From: a bacterium
GTDB lineage: Bacteria; UBP6; UBA1177
NCBI GenBank assembly: GCA_017645765.1
Contig: JAGCNV010000014.1
Span: 1 to 38,940, forward strand
Direction: 5' to 3'
DNA length: 38,940 nt
A model generated the notes under the pieces. It had not been told where the DNA came from. It did not search any database and saw only the letters and a list, made by a program, of their open reading frames with translations. Below are positions 17,080 to 26,036 of the stretch, piece by piece (positions within the stretch are counted from its first letter, which is position 1; the number at the start of each line of letters is the position of its first letter). The translations under genes and the position numbers were made by a program.

Positions 17080-18656
17080 TGGATTTTAATTTGAAAGAAT
17101 TGATCGACCAGCTGGTCAAGATGAAGGGTATTAAAAGGGAGTCCATCATTGACATCGTGAAAGAGGCTTTGTATCGCGCTGTTCAGAAAAAACTCGGAAC
17201 CGAAGCCGACATCGACATCATGTATGACGATGCTACGGGAAATCTGGAAGCTTACTATTTCAGAGAGGTTACGAACAGAGTTGAAGATCCGTTGCTTGAT
17301 ATTTCACTCGAGGAAGCGCGTAACATAGATCCGGAAGCGCAGTTGGGCGATACGCTCGGCATCAAAATGGAGGCTGACGAGCTCGGCAGGATTGCGGCTC
17401 AGGTCGCGAAACAGGTTATTCTTCAGAAGATAAAGACTCTTGAAGGCGACATAATTTATGATGAATTCAAAAACAGACAGTCCGAAATCATCACCGGAAC
17501 GGTAAGACGTTTCGAAAAGACAGGCATCATTGTCGATATCGGCAAAACAGAGGCTTACCTTCCTTACACCCAGCAGATCCCGTCCGACAGATTCAAAACC
17601 GGTGACAGGATCAAGGCTTTCATCCTCGAAGTCAAAAAACCGGCGTCAGGTCAGAGCTGCAACATTCTTCTCAGCCGTGTCAACACGATGTTTCTTATCA
17701 AACTTTTTGAACTCGAAGTTCCTGAAATTGCTGAAAAAATCGTTAAAATTGAAGGCGTTGCGCGTGATCCGGGACACCGTTCCAAAATCAGTGTCAGATC
17801 AATTGACCACGATGTCGATCCTGTTGGTGCATGCGTCGGCATGAAGGGTTCGAGAATCCAGAATGTAGTACACGAGCTCAGCGGCGAAAAAATAGACATT
17901 ATCCCGTGGGATGAAGATTCCGTAAAATATATCTGCAACACCCTTTCGCCAGTCGAAGTTTCGCAGATCATCATTGACGATGATGAGCACAGCATGGATG
18001 TCATCGTTCCCGACGATCAGCTTTCGGTTGCTATAGGCCGCGGCGGTGAAAACGTCAGACTTGCAAGCCAGCTTACCGGCTGGAGTATCGATATCCAGAG
18101 CGAGAGCCAGATGCAGATGATGCTTGAAGAGGCGAAGAGAAGACTTCTTTTCATCGACGGCATCGACGAAAGCATTGCGGATTCGCTTATCAAACTCGGT
18201 TACACGACTCTGGAAGACCTCACGACGGTCGCTCCTGAAGTTCTTGCCGAGCTTCCGGATATTTCGGTCGAAAAGGCTGAATCGATCATCGAACAGGCAA
18301 ACATGATGCTTGAAAAAGGCATGGGCGTCATCAACATCGACGACGAACTCGAAAAGAAACTCGATGTTCCGACGACGACTCTCAAGTGCATCAACGAAGA
18401 ACTCGGTCAGTTCCTTGCAGAAAGAGGTTATCTCACGCTTGCAGACATTCAGAGCGAGCCCGATACGGAATCTTTTGCAAAGAATGCGGAACTCAGCATA
18501 AGAAGGGCAAGACAGATCCGTTACAGTCTCCAGATCCACATCGATGAGCTCAACGGCAAAAAACGTGACAAAGTCGGCAGAGTAACGCCTGATTCCTTCT
18601 TCGATTTCTCGAAACTTGAAGAAGACGGCGACGGTGAAAAGGAAGAGAAGGAGTAG
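17079..18656 (+). CDS. nusA: Transcription termination/antitermination factor NusA
   Basis: NusA binds RNA polymerase and nascent RNA to control pausing, termination and antitermination. The 525-residue protein shows the NusA N-terminal domain (1-125), an S1 domain (about 135-200) and two KH domains, the second marked by GRGGENVRLA near 320-329. Two C-terminal helical repeats follow (about 350-410 and 430-490), like the acidic repeats of the E. coli protein. The start is ATG 17079, preceded by GGAG seven bases away; a TTG at 17061 in the same frame has no proper site. It overlaps rimP by one base, and the next gene begins one base after its stop. Confidence 0.96.
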   Translation: MDFNLKELIDQLVKMKGIKRESIIDIVKEALYRAVQKKLGTEADIDIMYDDATGNLEAYYFREVTNRVEDPLLDISLEEARNIDPEAQLGDTLGIKMEADELGRIAAQVAKQVILQKIKTLEGDIIYDEFKNRQSEIITGTVRRFEKTGIIVDIGKTEAYLPYTQQIPSDRFKTGDRIKAFILEVKKPASGQSCNILLSRVNTMFLIKLFELEVPEIAEKIVKIEGVARDPGHRSKISVRSIDHDVDPVGACVGMKGSRIQNVVHELSGEKIDIIPWDEDSVKYICNTLSPVEVSQIIIDDDEHSMDVIVPDDQLSVAIGRGGENVRLASQLTGWSIDIQSESQMQMMLEEAKRRLLFIDGIDESIADSLIKLGYTTLEDLTTVAPEVLAELPDISVEKAESIIEQANMMLEKGMGVINIDDELEKKLDVPTTTLKCINEELGQFLAERGYLTLADIQSEPDTESFAKNAELSIRRARQIRYSLQIHIDELNGKKRDKVGRVTPDSFFDFSKLEEDGDGEKEEKE

Positions 18657-18657
18657 T

Positions 18658-19233
18658 ATGACCGAAAGAAGTTGCGTATTCTGCGGCGGCAGAGACGAAA
18701 AGGAAAATCTTCTGCGCTGGGTCGCGGCGGGCGGCGTGCTGGTTCCTGACTGGACTCAGAAACTGGACGGTCGCTCGGTTTATACCCATTTTGACAGAAA
18801 GTGTCTTTGCGGGATCTACGGCGCGAAAAAAGTTCTTTCCTCTTTCGAAAACTGCACATCTTTCGGTGTTCCGCAGGAGAAAATTCTCGATTTCGTGCGG
18901 ACTCAGGCGGAAAAGTCGTTTGACTACTATTTCTCGATATGCCGCAGGAGCGGAGTTCTTCTCAAAGGACAGAATCTTATTGCCGAAGAAGCCGGCGAAG
19001 GAACGGTTTTTGCCGCTATCTTTTTCGCTTCCGACGCATCGGATAGAACTGTCAGGGAACTTGAGAAAAAAACAGGACTGAAAGGGGTTAAAACGACACT
19101 TTCAAAAGATTTTTTTGGGAAAAAATTCGATGGTCGGGGTGTTTCGGTACTTGCGCTGAAACCTTCGAAACAGTCGGAAAAACTTATGTTTTATATGAAT
19201 TTACTGAATAATTTCACTTCGGGGGATATTTAA
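18658..19233 (+). CDS. YlxR (RnpM-like) domain fused to an L7Ae/YlxQ-like RNA-binding domain
   Basis: A 191-residue protein between nusA and infB, where ylxR and ylxQ usually sit as separate genes. The N-terminal 60 residues match the YlxR/DUF448 family, an RNA-binding domain reported as an RNase P modulator (RnpM) in Firmicutes, with R-S-C-V-F-C (Cys6, Cys9) at the start. The C-terminal part (about 80-185) has the alternating alpha/beta pattern of the L7Ae/L30e family. The likely role is RNA binding linked to ribosome or RNase P function. The ATG at 18658 directly follows the nusA stop, and the GGAG sits inside the end of nusA. Its own TAA shares a base with the infB start. The YlxR half is firm; the L7Ae half is judged by pattern and context. 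Confidence 0.8.
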   Translation: MTERSCVFCGGRDEKENLLRWVAAGGVLVPDWTQKLDGRSVYTHFDRKCLCGIYGAKKVLSSFENCTSFGVPQEKILDFVRTQAEKSFDYYFSICRRSGVLLKGQNLIAEEAGEGTVFAAIFFASDASDRTVRELEKKTGLKGVKTTLSKDFFGKKFDGRGVSVLALKPSKQSEKLMFYMNLLNNFTSGDI

Positions 19234-21860
19234 TGCGTATCAGTGAACTGGCAAAAGAACTTGGTGTTGAGAGCAAAGTCGTCATAGCGTATCTTGCTTC
19301 AGAGGGATACGGTGACTACAAAGCTGCAAACAAAATTGACGAGCTTGAGGATGTTATCCGCAAGCATTTCAAAAAGGATGAACCGGAACAGGCAAAGCGA
19401 AAGACGATACTCCGCAGAGGAAACGGAAACAGGGAAAGAAGTTATATTCCGGAGGACGAGCGTCCCGCAGTGCAGCCGGAAGAGGAAAAACAGCCTGAAA
19501 AACCTGTTGAAGAAGTGAACGAAACAAAGCCTGCGGAAGAAGCACCGGCAGTTTCTGCGGAAGAGTCATCCCCCGAATCTTCCGTAAATCCGGTCGAAGA
19601 AGCACCGGTAGAAGTTCCTGCGGAAGAACATCCGGAAGAAAACATCGAGGCTCCCGAAGAAAAGATCGTCAGCGTCGAAGATGAAATCAGAAAGATCGCT
19701 GCGGCAGAGCAGGATGAAGAGGAAGAACGCCCCGAAGAGGAAAGAAGACCTCTGCGCAGAAAAGAGGAAGATACAGCGGAAGATGACGATGAAGATTATT
19801 CCGATGATTTTAGAAACAGAGTCAACAAAAAGAAAAAAGTAGTCATTCCCGAGTCAAATACTCCTGTTTCTCAGAATACGGGGATGCAGCAGCGTCACGG
19901 CAAGAAGAAAAGCGGAAACCGCGGTGACGGAGACGATTCTGTTCGTCTGGTTGTTACAGGCAAGCTCAGGGGAGCCGATATCTCGCAGTTCTTCGGTGAT
20001 GATCAGGGAAGCAGCTACGGCGGCGGATTCCAGGATTTCAGAAAGAAAAAGAAAGATAAGAAAAAAGCTAAGCAGCAGCCGGTCGTCGCGCCGAACCCGA
20101 CAAAGGCTATAAAAAAGGTCCTCAAAATCGAGGATTCCATTCAGGTAGCCGAACTTGCTAGAAGAATGGGCGTCAAGGCGGCTCAGCTTCTTTCAAAGCT
20201 GATGAGCATAGGCGAAATGTTCGGGATCAACGATAAAATCCCGTACGACACAGCGCAGTTCCTGGCCGAAGAATTCGGATTTACCGCTGAAAATGTCGCT
20301 CTCAGCGAGGAATCTTTCATCGAAGTTACCGAAAGCAAGCCGGAAAACATGGTTCCGCGCCCGCCGGTAGTTACTGTCATGGGTCACGTCGACCACGGCA
20401 AAACGAAACTTCTGGATGCAATCAGACACACGAATGTCGTTGACCGCGAAGCAGGCGGAATCACGCAGCACATCGGTGCATACTCCGTTGAAATAAACGG
20501 TGGAAAGATCACTTTCCTTGATACTCCCGGTCACGAAGCGTTCACGGCGATGAGAAGCCGCGGTGCACAGGCGACAGACGTAGTTATCCTCATCGTTGCG
20601 GCTGACGACGGCGTCATGCCGCAGACAGTCGAAGCCATCAACCACGCGAAGGCGGCAAATGTTCCGATAATCGTTGCTATCAACAAAATCGACAAGCCGA
20701 CTGCAAATCCGGCTAAAGTCAAAAACGAACTTTTGAAATACGAGATCGTTGCGGAAGAACTGGGAGGCGAAAACCTTTTCGTCGAAATTTCGGCAAAACA
20801 GAGGATCAATATCGAAGGTCTTCTCGAAGCTGTCCTTCTTCAGGTAGAGATGATGGATCTCAAGGCTGATCCGACAAAACCGGCTGAAGGTATCGTCATC
20901 GAATCGAGAATGGATCTCGGCAAAGGCCCCGTTGCGACAGTTCTTGTCAAAGACGGAACCCTTAAAATCGGCGACATGGTTGTTACCGGCGCATCGATCG
21001 GTTTCGTCAGGAGCATGATGGACTGGACGGGAAAACGCGTCAAAGAGGCAAGTCCTTCGATGGCAGTAGAAATCACAGGTCTCGACACAGTTCCTCCGGC
21101 TGGCGAAAAACTTTACGTCTTCAAGGATGAAAGAAGGGCTAAAGGACTTGTCGAACTCAGGATCAACAAGCAGCGCGAGAAAAAGAACGTCGAAAAGGCT
21201 ACTCCTTCGATCGAAGAGTTCTTCGCTGCCGAGCAGGAAGAGGTCAAGGATCTCAATGTAATTGTAAAAGGCGATGTCGACGGTTCTGTAGAGGCTATCA
21301 TCGCATCCCTCAACAAGATCGAACACAAGAAGATGAAGATAAAAGTTATCCATTCCGGTGTCGGAGGCATCAACGAAAACGATGTTCTGCTTGCGAGCGC
21401 ATCGAAGGGAATGATCATCGGTTTCAATGTCCGCGTTGATAACAAGGCTAAACAGCTTGCAACGGCTGAAGGTGTAAATATCGAAATTTTCTCGATTATT
21501 TACGAGCTTATAGATGCTATCAAAGCGGCAATGTCGGGTATGCTGGCGCCGATCATCAAAGAAGAGTTCATCGGAAAACTCGAAGTCCGCGAAATCTTCA
21601 AGGTCGGCAAAGTCGGCACGATCGCAGGCTGCATGGTTACGGAAGGAAGAGTTGTCAGAATGTCCAAAATCAAGCTCGTCCGTGACAATGTCGTTATCTA
21701 CAGCGGCAAACTCGGCACGCTCAAACGCTTCAAGGACGATGTCAAAGAGGTCAAGAGCGGTTACGAATGCGGTGCCACGATCGACAGCTACAACGACATC
21801 AAAGTCGGCGACGTAATCGAATGTTACATTGACAAAGAGTTCAGAGACGAGGTCCTTTAA
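19233..21860 (+). CDS. infB: Translation initiation factor IF-2
   Basis: IF-2 is the GTPase that places initiator tRNA on the 30S subunit. Residues 1-46 are an IF2_N helical domain and a second copy lies near 295-345. Between them is a Glu/Pro- and Lys-rich disordered region. The GTPase core has G1 GHVDHGKT (384-391), the switch I motif AGGITQHIG (407-415), G3 DTPGH (430-434) and G4 NKID (484-487). Domains II-IV follow to residue 875, with no truncation. The start ATG shares a base with the preceding stop. Length variation relative to the E. coli protein (890) is in the linker. Confidence 0.97.
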   Translation: MRISELAKELGVESKVVIAYLASEGYGDYKAANKIDELEDVIRKHFKKDEPEQAKRKTILRRGNGNRERSYIPEDERPAVQPEEEKQPEKPVEEVNETKPAEEAPAVSAEESSPESSVNPVEEAPVEVPAEEHPEENIEAPEEKIVSVEDEIRKIAAAEQDEEEERPEEERRPLRRKEEDTAEDDDEDYSDDFRNRVNKKKKVVIPESNTPVSQNTGMQQRHGKKKSGNRGDGDDSVRLVVTGKLRGADISQFFGDDQGSSYGGGFQDFRKKKKDKKKAKQQPVVAPNPTKAIKKVLKIEDSIQVAELARRMGVKAAQLLSKLMSIGEMFGINDKIPYDTAQFLAEEFGFTAENVALSEESFIEVTESKPENMVPRPPVVTVMGHVDHGKTKLLDAIRHTNVVDREAGGITQHIGAYSVEINGGKITFLDTPGHEAFTAMRSRGAQATDVVILIVAADDGVMPQTVEAINHAKAANVPIIVAINKIDKPTANPAKVKNELLKYEIVAEELGGENLFVEISAKQRINIEGLLEAVLLQVEMMDLKADPTKPAEGIVIESRMDLGKGPVATVLVKDGTLKIGDMVVTGASIGFVRSMMDWTGKRVKEASPSMAVEITGLDTVPPAGEKLYVFKDERRAKGLVELRINKQREKKNVEKATPSIEEFFAAEQEEVKDLNVIVKGDVDGSVEAIIASLNKIEHKKMKIKVIHSGVGGINENDVLLASASKGMIIGFNVRVDNKAKQLATAEGVNIEIFSIIYELIDAIKAAMSGMLAPIIKEEFIGKLEVREIFKVGKVGTIAGCMVTEGRVVRMSKIKLVRDNVVIYSGKLGTLKRFKDDVKEVKSGYECGATIDSYNDIKVGDVIECYIDKEFRDEVL

Positions 21861-22207
21861 TGGCTGGTGTAATAAGACAGGACAGAGTTGCCGAATCAAT
21901 AAAAAGGTTTATCAGCACCATGGTTTACAGCGATTTCGGCGGTACTCCGGCTGACATGATCACGATCACTCACGTTTCTGTTCTGCAGGATCTGAGGTCG
22001 GCGAAGATATACTATTCGACTTTCAATCCGGAAAATGTCGGAAAAATTCAGGAATACCTTGATTCAAACCTTAAAAACATCCGCTTCAAACTCGCATCTC
22101 ACCTTAGCAGGCTTAAATTCGTGCCTGAAATCAAGTTCGTTTACGACGATTCTATCGACCGGGAGATAAGGTTGGAAAAGATTTTTGAAGCAATAAAAAA
22201 AGATTGA
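21860..22207 (+). CDS. rbfA: Ribosome-binding factor A
   Basis: RbfA binds the 30S subunit near the 5' domain of 16S rRNA and aids its maturation. The 115-residue protein has the single KH-like domain of the family, with the characteristic segment around D-L-R-S-A-K-I-Y-Y-S and the late motif L-K-F-V-P-E-I-K-F. The start overlaps the infB stop by one base (TAATG). In many bacteria truB follows; here the next gene encodes a penicillin-binding protein 15 bases later. Confidence 0.93.
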   Translation: MAGVIRQDRVAESIKRFISTMVYSDFGGTPADMITITHVSVLQDLRSAKIYYSTFNPENVGKIQEYLDSNLKNIRFKLASHLSRLKFVPEIKFVYDDSIDREIRLEKIFEAIKKD

Positions 22208-22222
22208 TTTTTGGAGTGATAA

Positions 22223-24814
22223 ATGGCTCAAAAGAGGTTCGGTTCCAAATCAACTAAATTCCGGAAAATATTTAAAATAGCGCTGATTGCGGCTGCTGCG
22301 CTTTTTGTCGTCGGTGTTATCACAGGTATTGCCGTTTATTCCAAATTCAAGGCGGAAATCCCTGCAATCAACATGGTCAGCGACTACAAGCCGGATGCCG
22401 GAACGAAAGTTTATTCCTATGACGGAGAGCTTATAGCCGAGTTCTATCACGAAAACAGAAGAATAATAATCCCTTATGACAAGATTCCCGAAAAACTTCG
22501 TCTCGCTTTCGTAGCTGGCGAAGATTCGTCGTTCTACACGCATAAGGGCATTGATCCGCTCGGCATCGTCCGCGCGGCATTCAAGTATATGACCACCGGA
22601 ATCAAGCAGGGCGGAAGTACGATAACGCAGCAGCTTTCCAAATCTTTTGTCGGCTCAGAGAGGACTTTCAGCCGTAAAATAAAGGATATGATCATGGCGA
22701 TCGAGCTTGAAAAACACCTTTCGAAAGAAGAGATCCTTTATCTTTACCTCAACGAAGTCTACCTCGGAAGCGGTGCATACGGCGTTGAAGCGGCTTCCCG
22801 CAAATATTTCAGCAAGCACGTCTGGGAGCTTGAAATCGATGAAATGGCGATCCTTGCCGGACTTCCGAAATTTCCGTCCGCAGCTTCCCCGATACTCAAT
22901 CCTGACAAGGCTCTGCGCCGCAGAAACTATGTTTTAAAGAGGATGTTTGAAGACAAATACATCACAAAATCCGAATATGACGCAGCGCTGTCCAAGCCGA
23001 TAAAAACGAATGTCCAGAAAGAACTTTTCCTCGATAAAGCACCTTATTTCAGCGAAAAAGTACGCAGATACCTGCTTGACAAGTACGGTTTCGACAAACT
23101 TTACAAAGAGGGTATGACTGTTCAGACAACGGTCGATATGCGCGCCACGCAGTTCGCCCACGAGGCTGTTTTTTACGGCATAAGAGAGCTTTCGAAGCGT
23201 CAGGGATATGCAAGAGGCGAGGAGGACAGCTATCAGAAAGGTGATAAATTCAGCGGTGAAGTGACAAACCCGCTCTATTCGATAAACCTTAAAAAAGATC
23301 TTGAAACTTACCTCAAAAGGCATGAAAAGACTTTCGGAAAAATCACCGAAGAAACGATAAAAAGCGGTGTTTACTATCAGGGTGTCGTTCTTGAAACCAA
23401 GGAAAAAAGTGCACTTGTTCAGGTCGGCGAAGTAAAACGCGAAATATATCTCGAAGATCTGGGGTGGGCGCGTCCTTGGAGTCCGGTCGGTTCTTACGCG
23501 GTTGTGAGATCGGTCAAGGAGGTTTTCAAACCGGGCGATGTCATTCTTGTCAGAGCGACAGACAAGGCAGGAACGCGCGATCAGTACGATTTTCGCAACT
23601 ATTCGAAAGAATTGGGAAAAGACTTCTATTTCGTTCTCGAACAGATCCCGTCTTCTCAGGCTGCAATAATCGTGAAAGACCCGTATTCCGGATATGTCAA
23701 GGCGCTTATGGGCGGTTACGATTTCGAAATCAGCGAATTCGACCGTACGACTCAGGCTTGCCGTCAGCCGGGAAGCTCGATAAAGCCGATTTTCTACACT
23801 TTGGCACTCGAAAAACGCGGCGGCAGATCTCCGCTTCTCACTCCGGCGACGATGGTTCTTGACGCACCGGTAACAGTTACTGACACAAACTTCAAACCGG
23901 CGAACTTCGAGAACACTTTCAAAGGCGAAGTTACGGTCTGGGAGGCGCTCATTCACTCTATGAACACTCCTGCGATCAGAGTTCTTCAAAAACTGGGGTT
24001 GCGTGACGCTATCGACGGCGCAAAGGCTTTAGGTATCAAAAGCGAGATCAAGCCTGAGTTCGGCAGTATGCTTGGTTCGAGCTGTCTCACGATAGACGAA
24101 CTTACCGATGCTTACGCCCACTTCCCGAACATGGGGAAGGCTCCGCACACGACATACATCAGAAAAATTTACGACAAAAACGGGAATGTCCTTGAAGACA
24201 ACACTGTTTTCTATGATCCTTATATCTCCGCTCCGGCAAAACTGGAAAGATTGCTCCACTTTGCAAAAAGAGACGAAAATCAGGTCCTTACGCCTCAGAC
24301 GGCTTACATCACAAATAAAATTCTTGAGGATGTCGTAAACCGAGGAACTGCGGCGAGCGTACGCGGATTCAACCACTACAAATGCAAAAAGAGCAATGTC
24401 AGTGAGGAAGATGGAGGCGAAGAAGGAATATGCAACCGTCACGTTGCAGGAAAAACCGGAACGACGAACGACTATTTCGATGCGTGGTTCATCGGTTATT
24501 CACCGAATTTCGTTGCCGGTGTCTGGGTGGGCAACGACCAGCACGGACGTCCGCTCGGCAGAGTTGAAACCGGTTCGAAAACAGCACTTCCGATCTGGCG
24601 CGACTTCATGGAAAGGTATCTCAAAAACTTCCCGCCCACGTCAGATTACGAGCTTCCGGCAGGAGTTGTAGGCAGGAATATCGATCCCAAAACAGGTCTC
24701 GTTTCAGATAAAGACGGCGTAAGAATGTACTTCCATGCCGGCAGCGAGCCTAACAAAACCGTCGAAGAAAAAGACGTTCTCGATCCGACTCAGGGCGCAG
24801 AAGATCTTTTTTAA
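22223..24814 (+). CDS. Class A penicillin-binding protein (PBP1A type)
   Basis: A bifunctional inner-membrane enzyme that polymerises and cross-links peptidoglycan in the periplasm. One membrane helix (about 16-40) follows a basic cytosolic tail. The GT51 glycosyltransferase domain has catalytic Glu100 in the E-D-S-S-F-Y motif, the QGGSTITQQ motif (129-137) and Glu178. A linker/OB-like domain follows. The transpeptidase has all three motifs: SSIK with nucleophile Ser518, SMN (579-581) and KTGTT from Lys744. At 863 residues it is close to E. coli PBP1A (850). GGAG precedes the ATG. It lies 15 bases after rbfA and may be read from that operon. There is no terminator hairpin in 24815-24870. Confidence 0.93.
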   Translation: MAQKRFGSKSTKFRKIFKIALIAAAALFVVGVITGIAVYSKFKAEIPAINMVSDYKPDAGTKVYSYDGELIAEFYHENRRIIIPYDKIPEKLRLAFVAGEDSSFYTHKGIDPLGIVRAAFKYMTTGIKQGGSTITQQLSKSFVGSERTFSRKIKDMIMAIELEKHLSKEEILYLYLNEVYLGSGAYGVEAASRKYFSKHVWELEIDEMAILAGLPKFPSAASPILNPDKALRRRNYVLKRMFEDKYITKSEYDAALSKPIKTNVQKELFLDKAPYFSEKVRRYLLDKYGFDKLYKEGMTVQTTVDMRATQFAHEAVFYGIRELSKRQGYARGEEDSYQKGDKFSGEVTNPLYSINLKKDLETYLKRHEKTFGKITEETIKSGVYYQGVVLETKEKSALVQVGEVKREIYLEDLGWARPWSPVGSYAVVRSVKEVFKPGDVILVRATDKAGTRDQYDFRNYSKELGKDFYFVLEQIPSSQAAIIVKDPYSGYVKALMGGYDFEISEFDRTTQACRQPGSSIKPIFYTLALEKRGGRSPLLTPATMVLDAPVTVTDTNFKPANFENTFKGEVTVWEALIHSMNTPAIRVLQKLGLRDAIDGAKALGIKSEIKPEFGSMLGSSCLTIDELTDAYAHFPNMGKAPHTTYIRKIYDKNGNVLEDNTVFYDPYISAPAKLERLLHFAKRDENQVLTPQTAYITNKILEDVVNRGTAASVRGFNHYKCKKSNVSEEDGGEEGICNRHVAGKTGTTNDYFDAWFIGYSPNFVAGVWVGNDQHGRPLGRVETGSKTALPIWRDFMERYLKNFPPTSDYELPAGVVGRNIDPKTGLVSDKDGVRMYFHAGSEPNKTVEEKDVLDPTQGAEDLF

Positions 24815-24871
24815 ACAACCCTGTTTTTACCGATAGAAATCCGATATTTTTAGTTTTTTTGCTCAAAAAAA

Positions 24872-24899
24872 TTGCTTTTTCATTAAAAATGTCTATAAT
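24872..24899 (+). promoter_or_regulatory. Sigma-70 promoter of rpmB
   Basis: TTGCTT (24872-24877) and a perfect TATAAT (24894-24899) are separated by 16 bases, ending 43 bases before the rpmB start. This fits a ribosomal protein gene. Confidence 0.6.
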
Positions 24900-24942
24900 G
24901 CCTGCGTTTTTTTTGTTATTGTTGTAATTTATGGAGAAAATC

Positions 24943-25134
24943 ATGTCACGCAAATGTGAAATATGCGGCAAAAAGCCTTTGTTCGGTCACAATGTAAGCC
25001 ACTCGAACAACAGAACCCAGAAAATCCAGAATCCGAATATTCAGAAAGTCAAAATCGTTGAGAACGGTACTGTAAAAACGGTTACCGTATGCTCGCGCTG
25101 CCTTCGTTCAGGTAAGGTTCAGAAAGCTGTTTAG
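24943..25134 (+). CDS. rpmB: 50S ribosomal protein L28
   Basis: A 63-residue ribosomal protein of the large subunit. It begins M-S-R-K-C-E-I-C-G-K and ends with C-S-R-C, giving two C-x2-C pairs (Cys5/Cys8 and Cys56/Cys59). This is the zinc-binding 'C+' form of L28. The start is ATG 24943 with GGAG in the leader ATGGAGAAAATC; the ATG at 24931 in that leader is in frame but overlaps the ribosome binding site. It has its own promoter and appears monocistronic, with rpmG not adjacent. Confidence 0.94.
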   Translation: MSRKCEICGKKPLFGHNVSHSNNRTQKIQNPNIQKVKIVENGTVKTVTVCSRCLRSGKVQKAV

Positions 25135-25173
25135 TCAGTTTTTTTCCAATCACAGTTTTTCTCATTATCATTT

Positions 25174-25202
25174 GTAGAGACGCCATATTATGACGTCTTT
25201 AC
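25174..25202 (+). repeat. Short palindromic repeat, copy 1
   Basis: A 29-base element: arm GTAGAGACG, an 11-base centre and arm CGTCTTTAC, which is the complement of the first arm apart from one base (a G-U pair in RNA). A second copy lies 17 bases downstream and a related one at 38767. It lies in the 128-base gap between rpmB and the ABC ATPase gene, where it could act as a weak RNA hairpin. Confidence 0.7.
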
Positions 25203-25218
25203 GGTATGTCTTGGTTTA

Positions 25219-25247
25219 GATGAGACGCCGTGATATGACGTCTCTAC
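25219..25247 (+). repeat. Short palindromic repeat, copy 2
   Basis: A 29-base element similar to copy 1: GATGAGACG, an 11-base centre and CGTCTCTAC. The right arm is perfect, the left has two changes at its outer end. A weak promoter-like pair overlaps it (TTGGTT 25211-25216, TATGAC 25234-25239, 17-base spacer), which could serve the ABC gene starting at 25263. Confidence 0.65.
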
Positions 25248-25262
25248 AGGTAGGGTTTCTGG

Positions 25263-26036
25263 ATGCTGGAAATTAAAAATCTCTCGGTTGCGATTTCAGG
25301 TAAAGAGATCATTCATGATATCTCATTTTCTGCGGGAAAGTCGGAAAATATTTCGCTGATAGGGACAAACGGTGCGGGAAAGACAACTCTTCTGCGTGCT
25401 GTTTCTTCGCTACTTAAGCATTCGGGAAGCGTTCTTGCAAACGGTGTCGAAATTGCTTCGATTAGCGAGCGTGATCGGGCAAAACTCATTTCGTTCGTTC
25501 CTCAGGGTGCCGAAATCTCCGGTGATTTTGAGGTTTCGCACTTTCTTGAACTTTCGCGTTATCCTTATAGAAAACCGTGGGAACAACTTTCCGCAGAGGA
25601 TAAAGCTGCTATAGAGCGGGCGCTTGAACTCACCGATACGAAAAAATTTCTGTTGAGAAAGATCGGCACTTTGAGCGGTGGCGAAAGGCAGAGGATCCTT
25701 ATTGCGGGAGCGATTGCGCAGGAAAGCGAGATCCTGCTTCTCGACGAGCCTCTGACCTATCTCGATCCGGTTCAGCGGATAGGCATTTCCGAAATCATCA
25801 GAAAAATAGCGGCGAGCGGAAAACTTGTGATAACAGTGACGCACGAAATCAACGAGGCTCTCGTTTTTTCTGACAGGATCCTCGCTTTGAAAGAGGGGAG
25901 GCTCGTTTTTGACGGAACTCCGGCAGAACTTGTAAAAAGCGGAGAACTTAAAACTCTTTTCAACAGCGATTTTATCACTTTCGGTGCTTTTGAAGAGGGA
26001 AAATCGCTCGTTTTCCCGAAATTCGATCAGGCGTAA
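25263..26036 (+). CDS. ABC transporter ATP-binding protein (FecE/BtuD-like)
   Basis: A 257-residue ATPase subunit of an ABC transporter. Walker A is GTNGAGKT (34-41), the Q-loop Gln81, the signature LSGGE (137-141), Walker B I-L-L-L-D-E (157-162) and the H-loop His194. The length and the P-Y-R-K-P-W segment before the helical domain look like iron-siderophore/cobalamin importers (FecE/BtuD/HmuV family). No permease or binding protein gene lies on either side, so its partners are elsewhere and the substrate is not known. The ribosome binding site is weak (TAGGG). The 3' end overlaps the convergent nadD gene by ten bases. Confidence 0.85.
   Translation: MLEIKNLSVAISGKEIIHDISFSAGKSENISLIGTNGAGKTTLLRAVSSLLKHSGSVLANGVEIASISERDRAKLISFVPQGAEISGDFEVSHFLELSRYPYRKPWEQLSAEDKAAIERALELTDTKKFLLRKIGTLSGGERQRILIAGAIAQESEILLLDEPLTYLDPVQRIGISEIIRKIAASGKLVITVTHEINEALVFSDRILALKEGRLVFDGTPAELVKSGELKTLFNSDFITFGAFEEGKSLVFPKFDQA

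Noticed and set aside
20193-21899. A 568-codon open frame on the minus strand opposite infB
   Set aside because: infB is certain on the plus strand. The antisense frame is compositionally odd (Asp/Phe/Arg-rich) and arises from codon usage of the real gene.
25135-25262. CRISPR-like repeat pair after rpmB
   Set aside because: Only two 29-base copies are present and each is itself a palindrome. The 17-base gap is too short for a spacer and no cas gene is nearby. A small dispersed palindrome is a better explanation.
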